Shown: piece after piece, positions 27,901 to 34,722 of the stretch
How positions within the stretch are numbered: the stretch's first letter is position 1
Layout of the letters: the number at the start of each line of letters is the position of its first letter
Made by a program: the position numbers and the translations under genes
Assembly (NCBI RefSeq): GCF_001939075.1
Contig: NZ_MPTA01000001.1
Coordinates: forward strand, 930,001 to 994,000
Source: Paenisporosarcina indica
GTDB lineage: Bacteria; Bacillota; Bacilli; Bacillales_A; Planococcaceae
DNA: 64,000 bases
Direction: 5' to 3'
Notes under the pieces: model-generated
What the model was told of the DNA's origin: nothing
What the model saw: only the letters and a program-made list of their open reading frames with translations
The model's database searches: none

Positions 27901-28140
27901 TAAGTAGTTAGGCTCTAAAAGGTTCAAATCCTCAGTAACGCTTCTACTCCCTTGTGGACGAACGACTAGGTGATAGGATGCCTTCCACCTCTTTTGAAGT
28001 TCATCAACTACAGTCCCGTTATTTGCTTGAGTAATGCCAATTAGATAACTAAGCCCTGTACTTAATATCAAGACCCCCACCAGTAACAATATAAATCGTT
28101 CTTTATTTCGCCACCATGAATTCCAGATGAATTTAAGCAT
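24874..28140 (-). CDS. FtsX/MacB-type ABC permease with C-terminal beta domain
   Basis: A 1088-residue protein: N-terminal TM (~12-34), a large extracytoplasmic region (~40-535), FtsX core with four TM helices (~545-850; FARKKEFAVLLSLGWRPSQLSKLLFLES), a second FtsX-like set and a further TM (~868-890), then a linker and a DUF4352/telokin-like beta domain (~925-1070). The last ~17 codons after the slippery A-tract (KKKQLTQGQVGHIF) look non-homologous. ATG overlaps the ATPase stop by 8 nt. With the ATPase it forms a macrolide-exporter/lipoprotein-type mechanotransmission system. Its substrate is unknown. Confidence 0.85.
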   Translation of the reverse strand: MLKFIWNSWWRNKERFILLLVGVLILSTGLSYLIGITQANNGTVVDELQKRWKASYHLVVRPQGSRSVTEDLNLLEPNYLSGMEGGISLEQYEKIKQISGVDIAAPIAMIGSSTNHVEMEDPDIKEPGIYRVKIVEKTNTGAKIETEEYNNYVTVGPWFPPDASDYGVTPGMYTLSYGTEVMIAGIDPEAEAALVGIDQAIVTSDNSRYFSEDDSFTNFEIVEGLEEIQIPVIISNQDFVDSDITYTIEKMDIPFDTNQHETIVDIQKKGKESYLDTIKGTQVKQYSYNTTDVHGMLIEKILNPSDAGILRLPDSVWVALKPSTVKYNPVTSPYGERWPYTYEVEPFKLPEDSLFYTKNMYRQFNPYSEDSSKWPKLRMNFIGVFDPQNLQVSKDPLTELPMETYFPAKAQWVMDSSNNPVNPPKDMKPTNDAYGFLTKPPLVLTTLDAAARVLGDTPISAIRVNVKGVETMNEDSEVLLQKVANEIEEKTGLITDITLGSSPQYALTHLPGLAGEKALGWVQQPWIKLGSSISIFQEAKIGMSGVIASVILVAIVYVFASNIIMLFARKKEFAVLLSLGWRPSQLSKLLFLESTILGGLVALISWLILGAFLVSGSIDTTLVRVFLIGVSGLAIYWLGSLIPIWLIKRIKPYESMRSGEVSKRTNRIVRAESVLGMSMNNLFTQWQRSLLSIIAIAVPTSLFIFFLFVTFRLKGVLYATWLGEFVALEVGMMHYVAMGVALLIAVLTTTEIMWQNVAERQPQIAVLKATGWHNKGIRLLVLLEGAMSGLLAGIFGLGIALIIIYRMYGEMPTEEFVFLFSTILIPITTGVIGAVLPAGKAARILPYQAISGVLQNSKKVEKQFKWAIGTAGVGLIVGILSLFIYAIPDNDSTSSGKVVGTSVSEGTKGTLLPVSSKSNDVIEEVKEKDEPSNAVFEELKENAHRSFVLGEDIDREFKFGELVETPTNIVLPNENNQLISIPITMESKDVGGFTYKPQGFKVIDKTGKEYSIINMKVTEKGNWKNNFNFRSPGKTSVILTYEVPKAESHFVLLARVAALAGDYVAEIHIPKNSQKKKQLTQGQVGHIF
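24913..24919 (-). promoter_or_regulatory. Candidate -1 programmed frameshift heptamer A AAA AAG
   Basis: In the permease frame the codons are CAA AAA AAG, i.e. the dnaX-type slippery heptamer. A -1 slip gives GAA ACA ATT AAC CCA and enters the M1 frame. I see no clear Shine-Dalgarno stimulator upstream and only a weak CCC/GGG stem downstream. Confidence 0.5.
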
Positions 28141-28828
28141 ATTGATTTACCATAGTATCAGAAACAATGACTCCGTCTCGCATTTCTATTTTTCGATTAG
28201 CACGATTGGCAAGTTCAGGATCATGTGTAACAAATAGAACGCCACACCCCTTGTCTCGATTCAAAGAAAACAATAATTGAAAGATAATTTCTCCTGTTTC
28301 CGTATCTAAGTTACCTGTTGGTTCATCTGCAAGTAACCAATTTGGCTCGTGCACTAAGGCACGTGCGATTGCTACACGTTGTTGTTGGCCCCCAGATAAT
28401 TGAGAAGGTAAGGAATTGGATTTGTCTTTTAGTCCAACCATTTCAAGGAGCTCTAGTGCACGTTGTTTTTTATCGTAAGGGACTTTACGTCCAAATAATG
28501 GAGCCATAATATTTTCAATAGCAGTAAGTGTTGGAATAAGATGAAATTGTTGAAAGATAAAGCCAATGTTTTCAAAACGAAAATCTGCCATGTGTTTATT
28601 GCTCAATTTATTAGTAGGTTTGTTTTCATATAACATTTCTCCACTTGAAGGGATATCGAGTGTTCCCAGAATGCTTAATAACGTGGATTTTCCTGACCCA
28701 GATGGCCCAATAATGGATACAAACTCCCCTTCTTGCAACATCAAGTCGATGTCTTTTAATGCGTAGGTTTCAATCCCATCACCTTTAAAAATCTTCTCTA
28801 TCTTTTTACACTCCATAGTGTTTTTCAA
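28133..28828 (-). CDS. ABC transporter ATPase (MacB/LolD type)
   Basis: A 231-residue ATPase: Walker [11 protein letters not shown]-loop FIFQQF, signature [15 protein letters not shown], Walker B WLLADEP, and H-loop VTHD. The TTG start at 28828 follows AAGGGGGATTAAT. It is the first gene of an operon with the large permease, driving an extracytoplasmic conformational change or export. Confidence 0.93.
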   Translation of the reverse strand: MKNTMECKKIEKIFKGDGIETYALKDIDLMLQEGEFVSIIGPSGSGKSTLLSILGTLDIPSSGEMLYENKPTNKLSNKHMADFRFENIGFIFQQFHLIPTLTAIENIMAPLFGRKVPYDKKQRALELLEMVGLKDKSNSLPSQLSGGQQQRVAIARALVHEPNWLLADEPTGNLDTETGEIIFQLLFSLNRDKGCGVLFVTHDPELANRANRKIEMRDGVIVSDTMVNQYA

Positions 28829-29085
28829 ATTAATCCCCCTTAAAGAATTATTTGTAAATTCTGTATGTTACAAATATAACAGAGAGGGAACTGAGTGTAA
28901 CTATAGTAAATTCAGAAATATGTATCTCTAATAGAAATAAGAGAAACATTCTTTAATATCACGATGAGTGTCTTTTCTATTAATTGAACCCTGATTTTGT
29001 TTATTAAACTAATCTGTCCTTTACCTTTAATATTTATTTTGAAACGCTAAAGTATCGACTATTAATGTTCTAGTGTGAGATAGTC
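28829..29085. other. Upstream region of the exporter operon
   Basis: Contains the promoter area of the ATPase gene. A degenerate left-arm half-unit of the palindromic repeat lies at ~29003-29030 (AAACTAATCTGTCCTTTACC). No gene. Confidence 0.4.
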
Positions 29086-29088
29086 ATG

Positions 29089-29290
29089 ACGCGAATGTAA
29101 CGTTTTCCTATAAGTGTTACATTCGCATCTTTTACAAAGTAATCAATCTAAACGCCTTCTATCAGGATTCCAGCGAGTAACTCGTCGAATTTTCTTTATC
29201 AATTCCAGTTTATAGGCTATCGTTATACCATAATGAAACAGGAGTTCTATTCGTATCGAGGTGGAGATGCATGGATGAATGCTCATTAAC
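29089..29290. repeat. Mobile-type repeat, copy B (left border of cassette-like array)
   Basis: About 190 bp matching copy C (36558-36742): hairpin GCGAATGTAAC/GTTACATTCGC, then CGnCTTCTATCAGGATTCC, TCAATTCCAGTTTA, GGCTATCGTTATACC and GAAACAGGAGTTCTATTC, ending GGAGATGCAnGGATGAATGC. On the minus strand it reads as a conserved tail ..HYGITIA(Y/N)KLELIK..RWNPDRRRL followed by the hairpin as terminator. The source element is not recognised. Confidence 0.8.
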
Positions 29291-29764
29291 TGTAGGTGAC
29301 GTGAAATACGATTTGATTGGCAATGGCAATTACCATGATTTATTAAGAAAAGGGAACATGCGTAGACAAATTCCATTGAAGGAAAAGGCCTATAATACAT
29401 TCGTATTTTTCGATATGTAAGAGGGTTAGCGAGTTTAGAAGATTCGTTGCAGGATGCTCCCTTGTTTACGACCAATACAGGCAAGGCTTACACCCCTTCT
29501 TATTTATCACAATACTTAACCGAACAAATTGAGAAGAGTGACTTACCATTCATAAAGAATTGTGACAATAAAATCGGACCATACATTTCGTCATGCACCT
29601 TTGCGATTATTTCAAAAATCAACAAAGCTGATCTATACGATATTACGAGGTCGCTTGGGCATGAGAAGATTGTAACGACGATGATCTACTTGGAGAAAAT
29701 CTTTGAGATGGAACGTCATGCGATTCATTCTTGGAGTTCCGAGATGTTAGGAGAATATATATAA
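29270..29764 (+). pseudogene. Tyrosine recombinase/integrase C-terminal fragment
   Basis: Plus strand: a first frame (DLIGNGNYHDLLRKGNMRRQIPLKEKAYNT) continues in another frame after ~29399 (IRIFRYVRGLASLEDSLQDAPLFTTNTGKAY..ITRSLGHEKIVTTMIYLEKIFEMERHAIHSW). The LGH..TTxxYLE box is the catalytic end of phage-type integrases. The N-terminal domain is missing and at least one frameshift is present, so it is inactive. It adjoins copy B at the edge of the cassette-like array. Confidence 0.75.
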
Positions 29765-29987
29765 ATAAAAGGGAGCATATATTTTAGTAACGGGTTATCT
29801 TGAGAGGTGCAAAATTTCAAATATCCCTGTAAATAGCTATTAAAAACTAAATGGGATTAGCATCGCAATAAAGCTGTAGCTGTACACTTTTGTCATTTTT
29901 TGATAAAAAAAGATATAAAAAACACTGAGATTATATACTCAGTGTTTTTTTCGTTATAATTTTTAGTCAGCTGAATTTTCTATTCCC
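29765..29987. other. Intergenic with a terminator
   Basis: Hairpin AAAAACACTGAG/CTCAGTGTTTTTTT at 29920-29952 with T-run on the plus side, suited to end the integrase transcript. No gene seen. Confidence 0.6.
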
Positions 29988-30011
29988 TTCTTAAACTAAA
30001 TCACCCGTTAG
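29988..30011. repeat. Palindromic array repeat, right-arm half unit
   Basis: CTTCTTAAACTAAATCACCCGTTAG, a right arm without a left arm, just below the stop of the VanZ-like gene. Confidence 0.7.
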
Positions 30012-30083
30012 TGCAATAAGAGATATTAGTTTTGGTAACAAGTCTCATATTCGTCTTTCATTAACAAACTTTTACAAGTCACT

Positions 30084-30680
30084 TTAGTATAATGTTTTTT
30101 CTTTATCGTCACTTATATTTTTATATGAGTTAATCATTTCCAGTGTTAGTACCGCTATTATAAATCCAGTAATTCCTCCAACAATATTGATCAACAAGTT
30201 GATTATTGTCAGAGCGTTGAAGCCTCCTAAAACTAAACCAAACTCATCAAATAGCAAGCGGAATATTTCAATTCCTACACAACTTAGTACAACAATAGAG
30301 ATTGCTTTCTTGTTACTTTTTAACTTGAATAGAATAAATAGATAAATACCTAATGGTACTAATAATATTACGTTGTAAAGTACTGCTGAATAACTCCAAA
30401 TAGAAATATTGAAGTTCAATTCATCAAATATTCCAAACCAGTCATTAGTTGATATAAAAGTTCTACTATTGTCTGTTGGATTTTGAGGATGTGTAAATCC
30501 ACCGATTTTCATTTGAATTAAGCACATTAAATAAAAGATAAAGCTGTATAATATAACTCGTTTTAAATTACTCTTTTTTACTTTTCTAAAGAAATCAAGA
30601 AGTACATCTATAAAAATATATACCAGCAAAATTAAGAAACCTAAAGGAACAATATTAAAAAGAATGTAAGTTGAGTGCAA
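30084..30680 (-). CDS. VanZ-like membrane protein
   Basis: A ~198-residue protein with about five TM helices and a VanZ-type core (YNVILLVPLGIYL..GIEIFRLLFDEFG..INLLINIVGGITGFI). VanZ-type proteins alter sensitivity to glycopeptides and similar surface-acting drugs. TTG 30680 is 7 nt after GGGAGG. It is the first intact member of the repeat-separated array. Confidence 0.75.
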   Translation of the reverse strand: MHSTYILFNIVPLGFLILLVYIFIDVLLDFFRKVKKSNLKRVILYSFIFYLMCLIQMKIGGFTHPQNPTDNSRTFISTNDWFGIFDELNFNISIWSYSAVLYNVILLVPLGIYLFILFKLKSNKKAISIVVLSCVGIEIFRLLFDEFGLVLGGFNALTIINLLINIVGGITGFIIAVLTLEMINSYKNISDDKEKTLY

Positions 30681-30752
30681 ATTTACACCTCCCATTTTTT
30701 AGTCAAGGTTTATTTTACTTGATTTAACAAAATTAAGGAAATACCATTATTG

Positions 30753-30781
30753 AACTAAACTGTTGCTTTAGTTTAAGAAGG
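30753..30781. repeat. Palindromic array repeat, left-arm half unit
   Basis: AACTAAACTGTTGCTTTAG followed by TTTAAGAAGG. It lies between the VanZ-like gene and the 30822 gene. Confidence 0.7.
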
Positions 30782-30821
30782 AAATTAACCTTCAAAATGA
30801 AATACTAATACAACTACGTCT

Positions 30822-31343
30822 TCAGAAAGGCACAATTTGGCTACAAGATATTTTATATGTGTCCTCGTCACTCTTATTAGCATCGCATGAGTGATCCGCA
30901 ACATCATCCCAATCATTCCACAAGACATAATATTCATCTTTTTTATTACTAGCCCCATTTATTTCTATCACCGCGAAAAAGCTTTGATAAGGATGCCCAG
31001 CATTTTGTATATAATTTCTTATTGCACTTCTTGGAGAATCGTCATTGTGCAATATTGGAGCTAAAATTGGAGGCGAAATAATAAAGAATATTAAGACAAT
31101 AAAAAGAATGAAAATAGTGTTCCACTTAGAGATAACCAAACCAACCACAATTCCCATAATACACGCTATTACAACTTTAATTAGAAAATTATCAAGAGGT
31201 ACGTCAATTATATGTACTTTAAACTTTTGAAATAAAGTTGCATCTGGAACATAATCTTGCGAATAACCTATACCTAAAGCTATAGCTAAACTAATCAATG
31301 TATAAACAAAAACAAAAGTAATCAAAAATGATTTTAGATTCAT
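30822..31343 (-). CDS. Membrane protein of unknown function
   Basis: A 173-residue protein with TM helices at ~5-28, ~45-65 and ~70-90 and a soluble C-terminal domain with two late cysteines (HSCDANK.., ISCSQIVPF). ATG 31343 lies 6 nt behind GAGAGGG. Not recognised. A cassette-like single gene between repeat copies. Confidence 0.6.
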   Translation of the reverse strand: MNLKSFLITFVFVYTLISLAIALGIGYSQDYVPDATLFQKFKVHIIDVPLDNFLIKVVIACIMGIVVGLVISKWNTIFILFIVLIFFIISPPILAPILHNDDSPRSAIRNYIQNAGHPYQSFFAVIEINGASNKKDEYYVLWNDWDDVADHSCDANKSDEDTYKISCSQIVPF

Positions 31344-31394
31344 TAAATGCCCTCTCAACTCTTAGATTTCATCCATCACTACATAATTGTTGTT

Positions 31395-31423
31395 AAACTA
31401 ATCTGTCGCTTTAGTACAATAAG
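31395..31423. repeat. Palindromic array repeat, left-arm half unit
   Basis: AAACTAATCTGTCGCTTTAG then TACAATAAG; the right arm is not preserved. Confidence 0.65.
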
Positions 31424-31500
31424 TTCAACAAAAAAAGGCTTTAATCCTTCCTTGATCAAATCCTCTTTCAATTTATTTCAGCTCTACAATCTATTTTATC

Positions 31501-31812
31501 TTAATGTTTCGGATAATCGTATTTCATTAAAAATGGAAGAATCATCGTAATAAGCAGACTATATATAAGCGCCACTGTAATAAAAAACGGAATAGTAAAT
31601 GATTGGTTTTTTGCATGTGGAGTTAAAAGAACTAATATTGGTAGAAATATTAATAAAGCTGGTAAATACCTGGAAGAATAAGTTATCTTATACTTCGTGC
31701 CACAATGATTGCAACTAATAGGTCTATAACTTAAAATGAGCGATTTTAAAATTTGACTCCATTTAAATCTTTTTTTACATTCACAACATTTTTGTATTCC
31801 CATAATCTCCAT
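31501..31812 (-). CDS. TIGR04104-like zinc-finger membrane protein
   Basis: A 103-residue protein: an N-terminal zinc ribbon (CCECKKRFKW...ISCNHCGTKYKITY) followed by two TM helices. The layout matches the small TIGR04104 putative zinc-finger family of Bacilli. The start could be ATG 31812 or ATG 31803, both behind AAGGGG. Function unknown. Confidence 0.75.
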   Translation of the reverse strand: MEIMGIQKCCECKKRFKWSQILKSLILSYRPISCNHCGTKYKITYSSRYLPALLIFLPILVLLTPHAKNQSFTIPFFITVALIYSLLITMILPFLMKYDYPKH

Positions 31813-31916
31813 TTCCCCTTTCTCTAATTAACTTTAATACGTTTAAAACAAAATCAAGTTCCAAATATGATTATATTTTCCATTTATCATAAAATATTTC
31901 GATATCTATTTAATTA

Positions 31917-31995
31917 AACTAACCTGCTTCTTTAGTTAAAGTATTCAAAAAAAAGTGACGTTAATCCTTTAATGGATCAACGCCCCCGTAGGTTT
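31917..31995. repeat. Palindromic array repeat, degenerate unit
   Basis: Left arm AAACTAACCTGCTTCTTTAG is clear; the right arm is decayed (CAACGCCCCCGTAGG). Confidence 0.55.
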
Positions 31996-32005
31996 AATAA
32001 CTTAT

Positions 32006-32148
32006 TTAATTCGAACTTAAATAATTGAGGACTATATTCATTCTTTTTACCGTATAATCTCCTTCTATCCTTAATATTGGGCAAACTAAGTCCGACATCC
32101 AATGTTCGTGTAACGCTTTACTTCTAACTTCCATTCTTCCTTCAAGAT
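32006..32148 (-). pseudogene. 3' fragment of the P-loop kinase gene (duplicate of 34723-34866)
   Basis: About 140 bp closely match the end of the intact P-loop kinase gene at 34723, including the end codons YLSSN-stop and the CCGACATCCAAT stretch. The rest of the gene is absent, and a repeat unit follows 22 bp on. This is a partial second copy of a cassette-type gene in the same array. Confidence 0.85.
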
Positions 32149-32170
32149 GGCACAAATCCTTCAAACAGGA

Positions 32171-32235
32171 ATGCTGCCCCTTTAGTTTAATAAGAAAAAA
32201 GCTTTACCCCTTCTTGAAGTAAAGCACCCGTTAGT
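32171..32235. repeat. Palindromic array repeat, shortened unit
   Basis: Left arm ATGCTGCCCCTTTAGTTTAA with TAAG, core, right arm AAGTAAAGCACCCGTTAG. Confidence 0.75.
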
Positions 32236-32248
32236 GAAACAAGAATAA

Positions 32249-32395
32249 CTAATTTTCACTATTATTTTTATGCAATTCTTCTCTTAGTTTTTTTAGTTCT
32301 TCTGCTTGTTTTAGTACATTATTATTTACTCGTCTAATCGAATCATATATTGCAATCAATACTGCTAATAGCAATATTACAAATAACAAATCCAT
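32249..32395 (-). CDS. 48-residue membrane/coiled-coil peptide
   Basis: ATG 32395 follows GGGGGA with 7-nt spacing. The peptide has one TM helix (MDLLFVILLLAVLIAIYD) and then a charged helix (NNNVLKQAEELKKLREELH). The layout resembles small DUF4083-type Bacillus peptides, but I cannot confirm the family. It is too short for common ORF cut-offs. Confidence 0.7.
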   Translation of the reverse strand: MDLLFVILLLAVLIAIYDSIRRVNNNVLKQAEELKKLREELHKNNSEN

Positions 32396-32443
32396 TCAAA
32401 ATCCCCCTATACATAACCTTGAAAATTATTACCATGTTGTTGC

Positions 32444-32470
32444 ACTAACCTGCTGCGTTAGTTCAATAAG
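32444..32470. repeat. Palindromic array repeat, left-arm half unit
   Basis: ACTAACCTGCTGCGTTAG followed by TTCAATAAG, matching the left-arm consensus exactly. Confidence 0.8.
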
Positions 32471-32516
32471 GATAAAGATTGAAAAAGAGATATCCCTATG
32501 TTTATTGTAGAATAAG

Positions 32517-32867
32517 CTAATTTTTTTTCGAAAAATATTTCCATAATACGAATTCTATTACCGCAATATGACCTAGAAATACTACTCCCATAGGGAAGAA
32601 TAAAAAAGTATAATACAACCAAAAAGAGTCATCGACTACATCAATTATTAGATAGAAAAAATATAATATAACTATTATTGAAATGCAGTAACTTACAAAT
32701 AAGTTACTTTTCCAGAGAACTAAAGAAACTACAGTTAGTGTAAGAAATATTAATAAAAAATGGATTAAGTAGTAAATCTCAATATCTTTATTAATAGTAG
32801 TCCAGATAAATAAGCTAACCCCTATTAGAGCTAGGATAACTTTAAACATAATTATAAATTTATTCAT
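32517..32867 (-). CDS. Small four-TM membrane protein, unknown function
   Basis: A 116-residue protein almost wholly made of hydrophobic helices, ending KYFSKKN. ATG 32867 follows AGGGGTGG; longer starts lack a ribosome site. No recognisable motif. Flanked on both sides by repeat copies. Confidence 0.6.
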   Translation of the reverse strand: MNKFIIMFKVILALIGVSLFIWTTINKDIEIYYLIHFLLIFLTLTVVSLVLWKSNLFVSYCISIIVILYFFYLIIDVVDDSFWLYYTFLFFPMGVVFLGHIAVIEFVLWKYFSKKN

Positions 32868-32907
32868 TATTCCACCCCTAATTGGCTTTAGCAGATCACT
32901 GATCTTC

Positions 32908-32974
32908 AACTAAAGCACCCGTTAGTTGAATAAGAAAAAGGCTATACTCCTTCTTGAAATAAAAGCAACCGTTA
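32908..32974. repeat. Palindromic array repeat, rearranged unit
   Basis: A right-arm sequence (AACTAAAGCACCCGTTAG) directly serves as left arm (CCCGTTAGTTGAATAAG) for a second right arm (CTTCTTGAAATAAAAGCAAC). This suggests recombination between units. Confidence 0.65.
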
Positions 32975-32994
32975 ATCATATACAAGTGCTTTAT

Positions 32995-33303
32995 TTAAGT
33001 TTTACTTTTACCTGTAAATATAATAACCGCACCAACAACAATGACAAATATAAACGCCATTAAAGCAAGACCGAAAACAGACTGTTTTAAGAAGATGCTA
33101 AAAATAACGATAGGTGTCCCAATCATAGCGACAATTGATGCAAATTTCATATAACGGACAACATTTGGAGAAACCTCGGGTTCCTCTTGGTACATCCAAC
33201 GTTTTCCAAATAAAAAGCTATCTTCAGGAAAACTATAAGTCCAAATAAAGAATGCATAAAGTGGAATCATAAAAATTACTGCTATAAAAATTTCGCCAAT
33301 CAT
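32995..33303 (-). CDS. Small membrane protein, unknown function
   Basis: A 102-residue protein with TM helices ~4-22, ~50-70 and ~77-96. ATG follows GGGGGGGAG. Unrecognised single gene of the array. Confidence 0.6.
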   Translation of the reverse strand: MIGEIFIAVIFMIPLYAFFIWTYSFPEDSFLFGKRWMYQEEPEVSPNVVRYMKFASIVAMIGTPIVIFSIFLKQSVFGLALMAFIFVIVVGAVIIFTGKSKT

Positions 33304-33336
33304 ATTTCTCCCCCCCGAAAATTTGATAACATAACA

Positions 33337-33470
33337 CTCCTAAAGTAAAATGCGGCTTTACTTTAATACGAATAAAACGAATAGATGTTTCAAACTTAAT
33401 TGAATTTTCCATTTATATTTATCTAACCCTGCTTTTCTTATTGAAGTAAAGCACCAAGGACATTCATATT
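33337..33470. repeat. Degenerate palindromic array repeat arms
   Basis: AAATGCGGCTTTACTTTAA at ~33347-33365 and CTTATTGAAGTAAAGCACC at ~33437-33455 look like decayed arms. No gene here. Confidence 0.4.
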
Positions 33471-33531
33471 GAATGACAATGAAAACAAATACTTTATTCT
33501 ACTCAAGAGAAAGTTGGTGGAATCCTTCTTC

Positions 33532-33610
33532 AACTATCCTGCCTCGTTAGTTCAATAAGAAAAAAGATTTTCCTAAACAACCTATGATCTTTAACTAAAG
33601 CACCCGTTAG
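33532..33610. repeat. Palindromic array repeat, complete 79-bp unit
   Basis: Left arm AACTATCCTGCCTCGTTAG + TTCAATAAG, a 32-nt variable core, right arm TTAACTAAAGCACCCGTTAG. Confidence 0.85.
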
Positions 33611-33804
33611 CATAATAAGATACCTATTCTTTCTCCGTTAGAAAGGACTCCTAATGAAAAAATGACTATAATAATTACTAAGAAATAAGACTTTTTTAAT
33701 TGAGTTTTCTTCCATAAAAATATGTTGTATTTATACGCGATTTTTTTATTGAATGGAGTGATGATTCCTTGATCATAGGCATATTGAGTAAGCCCGTAGC
33801 ATAG
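33607..33804 (-). pseudogene. Possible decayed small membrane-protein gene
   Basis: A 65-codon minus frame with no start codon encodes ..GIITPFNKKIAYKYNIFL.. then a hydrophobic helix (SYFLVIIIVIFSLGVL). Its stop codon lies inside the adjacent repeat unit. Probably a 5'-truncated array gene. Confidence 0.35.
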
Positions 33805-33825
33805 TCATTGATTTTCTGCGCCAAA

Positions 33826-33874
33826 GAGAGGCTGTCCTTAAAAGTCATTTAATTGACTTTTGGGCCAGCCTCTC
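33826..33874. repeat. Long hairpin, possible IS-end or terminator relic
   Basis: GAGAGGCTG/CAGCCTCTC outer stem with an AAAAGTCA/TGACTTTT inner stem. Such hairpins occur at ends of some Bacilli insertion sequences; no transposase is here. Confidence 0.5.
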
Positions 33875-33971
33875 ATAGATTAAAAAAAATTTTTTCTATT
33901 TCATTGTCATAATTAGTTACAAAGAGCTTGTTGGAAGACTTCAACTAAGTATTTACTTTACTGTACTTTGT

Positions 33972-34250
33972 TCAATCGGCCAATGATTTCCAATTTTCAT
34001 CTCTTTTTTCATATTTTAATGGTTTTCTTACCTTAGATATAAACCTCTCTTCCATTGCTCCAAAACTAAAATAGTTTTTCTGTGCATCTCTTAAAGATGG
34101 TTCATTAGGTCCTCCCCAATAATCAGGGTCTTCAAACTGAATATCACAATCGTGCCAAAAACAAATTTCACAAATTTCTTCTGAGTCTTTTTCATTTAAT
34201 GTTTTATACCCACAACAATCACATGTATACTTCTCCAAAGAAAAAATCAT
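33972..34250 (-). CDS. CPCC-type cysteine-rich protein
   Basis: A 92-residue protein: YTCDCCGYKTL..EICEICFWHDCD..DPDYWGGPNEPSLRDAQKNYFSFGA. This is the layout of the small CPCC family, with several metal-ligand-like cysteines and the conserved GPN..SL..A..N motif. Usually found alone or near toxin/immunity loci. ATG 34250 is only 1 nt from AAGGA; TTG 34238 is an alternative start. Confidence 0.75.
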   Translation of the reverse strand: MIFSLEKYTCDCCGYKTLNEKDSEEICEICFWHDCDIQFEDPDYWGGPNEPSLRDAQKNYFSFGAMEERFISKVRKPLKYEKRDENWKSLAD

Positions 34251-34299
34251 TCCTTTCTATTAAATTTTATAATAATTCTCCATTTCAATATAAAAAATA

Positions 34300-34448
34300 T
34301 TTTATGGACCATCTACCGCTTTCTTCATCTCCTACTTTTCACAGACTTTTTCCGCTTTTCAATAACCTTTTTCGGTTAATCCTCTTGTTCTTTCATTTCC
34401 TTCTTTTGGCGACTCACCGTGTCTCACCATATAAACAAATGTACTCAT
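34300..34448 (-). pseudogene. Histidine-phosphatase family fragment
   Basis: ATG 34448 begins MSTFVYMVRHGESPKEGNER, with the RHGE phosphohistidine motif of the phosphoglycerate-mutase superfamily. The frame stops at TGA 34359-34361 after 29 codons. Recognisable but broken sequence continues to ~34300; the remaining two thirds are missing. Confidence 0.7.
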
Positions 34449-34497
34449 AATATTTTTTCCCCCAAAGTGTATCTCTTATTTACCCACAGCCCAGTTC

Positions 34498-34515
34498 TAC
34501 TAAAGCACCCTTTAG
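34498..34515. repeat. Palindromic array repeat, right-arm half unit
   Basis: TACTAAAGCACCCTTTAG, near the start of the histidine-phosphatase remnant. Confidence 0.65.
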
Positions 34516-34630
34516 TTGAAGAAGGATTTTCTAATTAAAAAGCTTCTTTTACTGACCATCCTATTAAGTAAATTCTGAATAATATCCAGTCTGCTTGTAA
34601 ATTCGATATCTCCTTATAGGTTCCTTCTTC

Positions 34631-34709
34631 AACTAACCTGCTGCGTTAGTTTAATAAGAATAAGAGTTGTTTAAGCATCCCGACGATCTTTAACTAAAGC
34701 ACCCGTTAG
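34631..34709. repeat. Palindromic array repeat, complete 79-bp unit
   Basis: Left arm AACTAACCTGCTGCGTTAG + TTTAATAAG, variable core, right arm TTAACTAAAGCACCCGTTAG. It is just after the stop of the P-loop kinase. Confidence 0.88.
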
Positions 34710-34722
34710 CACAATAACCTTT

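Noticed and set aside
29143-29484. 113-codon minus-strand frame
   Set aside because: It mixes repeat copy B with antisense of the integrase remnant. Only its last ~35 codons are conserved between repeat copies.
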